Assembly: GCF_000372645.1 (NCBI RefSeq)
Contig: NZ_APMP01000006.1
Span: 1 to 64,000, forward strand
Direction: 5' to 3'
Source of the DNA: Caulobacter vibrioides OR37
Lineage (GTDB): Bacteria; Pseudomonadota; Alphaproteobacteria; Caulobacterales; Caulobacteraceae
Length of the DNA stretch: 64,000 nucleotides
The notes under the pieces are model-generated. The model made no database searches. It was not told the origin of the DNA and saw only the letters and a list, made by a program, of their open reading frames with translations. Both the position numbers and the translations under genes were made by a program. Of this stretch, positions 62,718 through 64,000 are shown piece after piece; position 1 is the stretch's first letter, and the number at the start of each line of letters is the position of its first letter.

Positions 62718-62948
62718 TCAAACCTGGAGCTTCAGCGCTTGGCCTGGTTGGGTCCAATCCCGGCGGGCGGTCGGATCCTCCAGCGCCGAGAGCTTGGGCT
62801 TTTCATGGTCCTTGGCGTTGATTCCATAGGGACCATCCTGGGGATGAGCCGGGTCGATGTGCTTCTTGGCGTAATCGACGTCCGTGCAGTTCTTGCACGA
62901 AAAGCCATTCACCGTGACGGGTTGCGGATAGTCGCCATTGATGGCCAA
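62718..62948 (-). CDS. Small CxxC protein, unknown function
   Basis: 76 residues from TTG 62948 with GAGGAGGG upstream, a strong ribosome site that supports an otherwise rare start. Hydrophilic; a FSCKNCTDVDYAKKHIDP segment holds one CxxC (Cys18/Cys21), suggesting metal binding or redox activity with only two ligands unless it dimerises. Rich in Pro, Lys and Asp, with codon use like the neighbouring genes. I believe similar short proteins occur in Caulobacterales, but I cannot name a family. Confidence 0.6.
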   Translation of the reverse strand: MAINGDYPQPVTVNGFSCKNCTDVDYAKKHIDPAHPQDGPYGINAKDHEKPKLSALEDPTARRDWTQPGQALKLQV

Positions 62949-63025
62949 CGCCCTGCCCTCCTCGTTCGCGCGGGATGCGCGATCGGCTATTCGCGCGAAC
63001 GGGAGCGAAGGTTACAGGGTGCGCT

Positions 63026-63754
63026 TCAAGCCGCCTGGCGCAGGTTCCAGGGATGGGCCGGATAGAACTCGGCCATCATCCGCCCGACATAGCCGACAAG
63101 CCTGGGATAGCGCTCGGCCTCGTCGCGTAGGGGCGAGTCGAAGAACGGCGTCAGCATGGCCGCCAGCATCGCGAAGGCCGTCGCGTCGACGCCGACCGGG
63201 TGGCTGTCGCGCATCAGATAGGCCTTGTCCTCCAGCAGCTCATCCAGGGCCCGAAGCGACAGTCCGCCCAGCCAGATCACCTCTTCGCGCAGGTGGCGAC
63301 CGACGCCGACGGCCCGAACATTGGTCGCCACCGCTTCCAGCAGCCCCTTGCGTAGGTCGTCTCGCAAGTGCTCCGGGGCCTGATCGAACCACCGGCCAGG
63401 GCCCCGCGCGAAGTTCCGAGGCTCCAGGAAGCGGAAATAGGTCGACACCCAGCCCAGCTGGTTCTCGATCATCCGCTCGATCGCCCAGGCCTGGGCGCGC
63501 TCCTTGCCCGACAAGCCCGTGTCCAGATCGACGCCGTACTTGTGCTCGATATGCGCGCGGATGAATGTCGAGTCGCCGATGGCCTGGGCGGCGTCCTCGA
63601 TCCACGGCAGCTGGCCCTTGGGCGCGGTCTCGCGGCTGCCCTTGGTCTTGCGGTAGGGCAGCCCCGCCATCTTCAGCTGGACCTCGGTCTTGGTGACGTA
63701 GGGGCTGATCTCCGGCAAACCGAAGCCCTCTCCGGCGGCGAACAGCGTGATCAT
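63026..63754 (-). CDS. Glutathione S-transferase-like protein (FAXC/metaxin type)
   Basis: 242 residues. N-terminal thioredoxin-fold half (LPEISPYVTKTEVQLKMAGLPYRK, KGQLPWIEDAAQAIGDSTFI) with the cis-Pro in LPW. The C-terminal helical half has LSGKERAQAWAIERMIENQLGW, SLRALDELLEDKAYLMRDSHPVGVDATAFAMLAAML and NLRQAA at the end. The pattern resembles the failed-axon-connections/metaxin GST group more than classic cytosolic GSTs. The catalytic Ser/Cys/Tyr is not clear, so activity is uncertain. Divergent from the regulator at 63848. Confidence 0.85.
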   Translation of the reverse strand: MITLFAAGEGFGLPEISPYVTKTEVQLKMAGLPYRKTKGSRETAPKGQLPWIEDAAQAIGDSTFIRAHIEHKYGVDLDTGLSGKERAQAWAIERMIENQLGWVSTYFRFLEPRNFARGPGRWFDQAPEHLRDDLRKGLLEAVATNVRAVGVGRHLREEVIWLGGLSLRALDELLEDKAYLMRDSHPVGVDATAFAMLAAMLTPFFDSPLRDEAERYPRLVGYVGRMMAEFYPAHPWNLRQAA

Positions 63755-63847
63755 GACCCTCTCCCTCGTGCAAAGTCGCGATGACGACTTGCTACCGCCA
63801 CGCTACTGCCAGCATGTTGTCAGCATCGCCGCCGGATAACGGACGCC

Positions 63848-64000
63848 ATGAGACGCGCCGAACGCCTTTTCCAGATCATCCAGATCCTGCGCCGCAGCCG
63901 CGCGCCGGTGACCGCCGACGCCATAGCCGCCGAGCTGGAGACCTCGAAGCGCAGCGTCTATCGCGACATCGCCGCCCTGGTCGGCCAACGCGCCCCGATC
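63848..64000 (+). CDS. YafY/WYL-type HTH transcriptional regulator, cut by the window end
   Basis: Only the first 51 codons from ATG 63848 are present. They encode an HTH_11 winged-helix: MRRAERLFQIIQILRRSRAP, then DAIAAELETSKRSVYRDIAAL, the standard start of YafY/DeoR-like regulators that carry a WYL ligand-sensing domain further on. Divergent from the GST-like gene, which it may control. The WYL part lies outside the window. Confidence 0.85.
   Translation, partial: MRRAERLFQIIQILRRSRAPVTADAIAAELETSKRSVYRDIAALVGQRAPI

Overview
The window is high-GC alphaproteobacterial chromosome and reads as Caulobacter or a very close relative. The basis is inference from gene content: a maltodextrin locus with the gene set of the Caulobacter crescentus malA region, abundant TonB-dependent receptors, secreted COG1228 amidohydrolases, tripartite NodT-type efflux, and short double-hairpin intergenic repeats. 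Almost all of it is ordinary chromosomal coding sequence. There is no prophage, insertion sequence, CRISPR array or rRNA operon.

Layout. 1-2.9 kb: a dispersed repeat, then two tandem pentapeptide-repeat proteins, the first broken by a one-base homopolymer frameshift. 2.9-7 kb: gpmA, a small membrane protein translationally coupled to an arabinose-5-phosphate isomerase (KdsD), a phosphomannomutase/phosphoglucomutase and a YjaB-like acetyltransferase. 7-12.6 kb: two exported hydrolases (a COG1228 amidohydrolase and a nucleosidase-like protein), upp, a Nudix hydrolase, an endonuclease III relative and a DUF72 protein. 12.7-17.7 kb: a second exported amidohydrolase, carrying a CIA30-like C-terminal domain, followed by a TonB-dependent receptor; this looks like a scavenging pair. 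17.7-21.3 kb, minus strand: a BioF2/FemAB-like acyltransferase, a GT2 glycosyltransferase and a JmjC-like cupin oxygenase with overlapping ends, then a flavin reductase. 21.4-24.2 kb: free-methionine-R-sulfoxide reductase and a dCache chemoreceptor with a CheR/CheB tether.

24.4-36.1 kb is a complete maltodextrin utilisation locus: glucoamylase, MFS maltose transporter malY, a divergent LacI-type regulator, alpha-glucosidase, secreted alpha-amylase and the outer-membrane transporter malA. TTGCA-centred repeats in both divergent intergenic regions are candidate operators. 36.2-41.3 kb: a lipoprotein, a small membrane protein, an AT-richer islet with a PIN-LamG-like fusion next to tRNA-Ile2(CAT), a SIMPL protein, another lipoprotein and panD. 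Further copies of the intergenic repeat lie here. 41.4-45.8 kb: a FATP-type acyl-CoA synthetase, a retropepsin-like protease whose ribosome-binding site is buried in a perfect hairpin, and class II DAHP synthase. 45.8-50.6 kb, minus strand: tightly overlapping glmU-rpiA-gor-O-antigen ligase, divergent from gph. 51.4-57.9 kb: tRNA-Val(CAC), a GT4 glycosyltransferase, a LysR regulator and a divergent EmrA-EmrB-NodT efflux operon. 57.9-62.4 kb: a pectin/uronate catabolic cluster (kduI, GH105 hydrolase and two paralogous GntR/FCD regulators). 62.7-64 kb: a small CxxC protein, a metaxin/FAXC-like glutathione transferase and the start of a YafY/WYL-type regulator cut by the window edge.

The strongest candidates for something not obviously described are the PIN-LamG-like fusion on its AT-richer islet, the hairpin-sequestered start of the retropepsin-like protease, the acyltransferase/glycosyltransferase/JmjC-cupin operon, and the double-hairpin intergenic repeat family.
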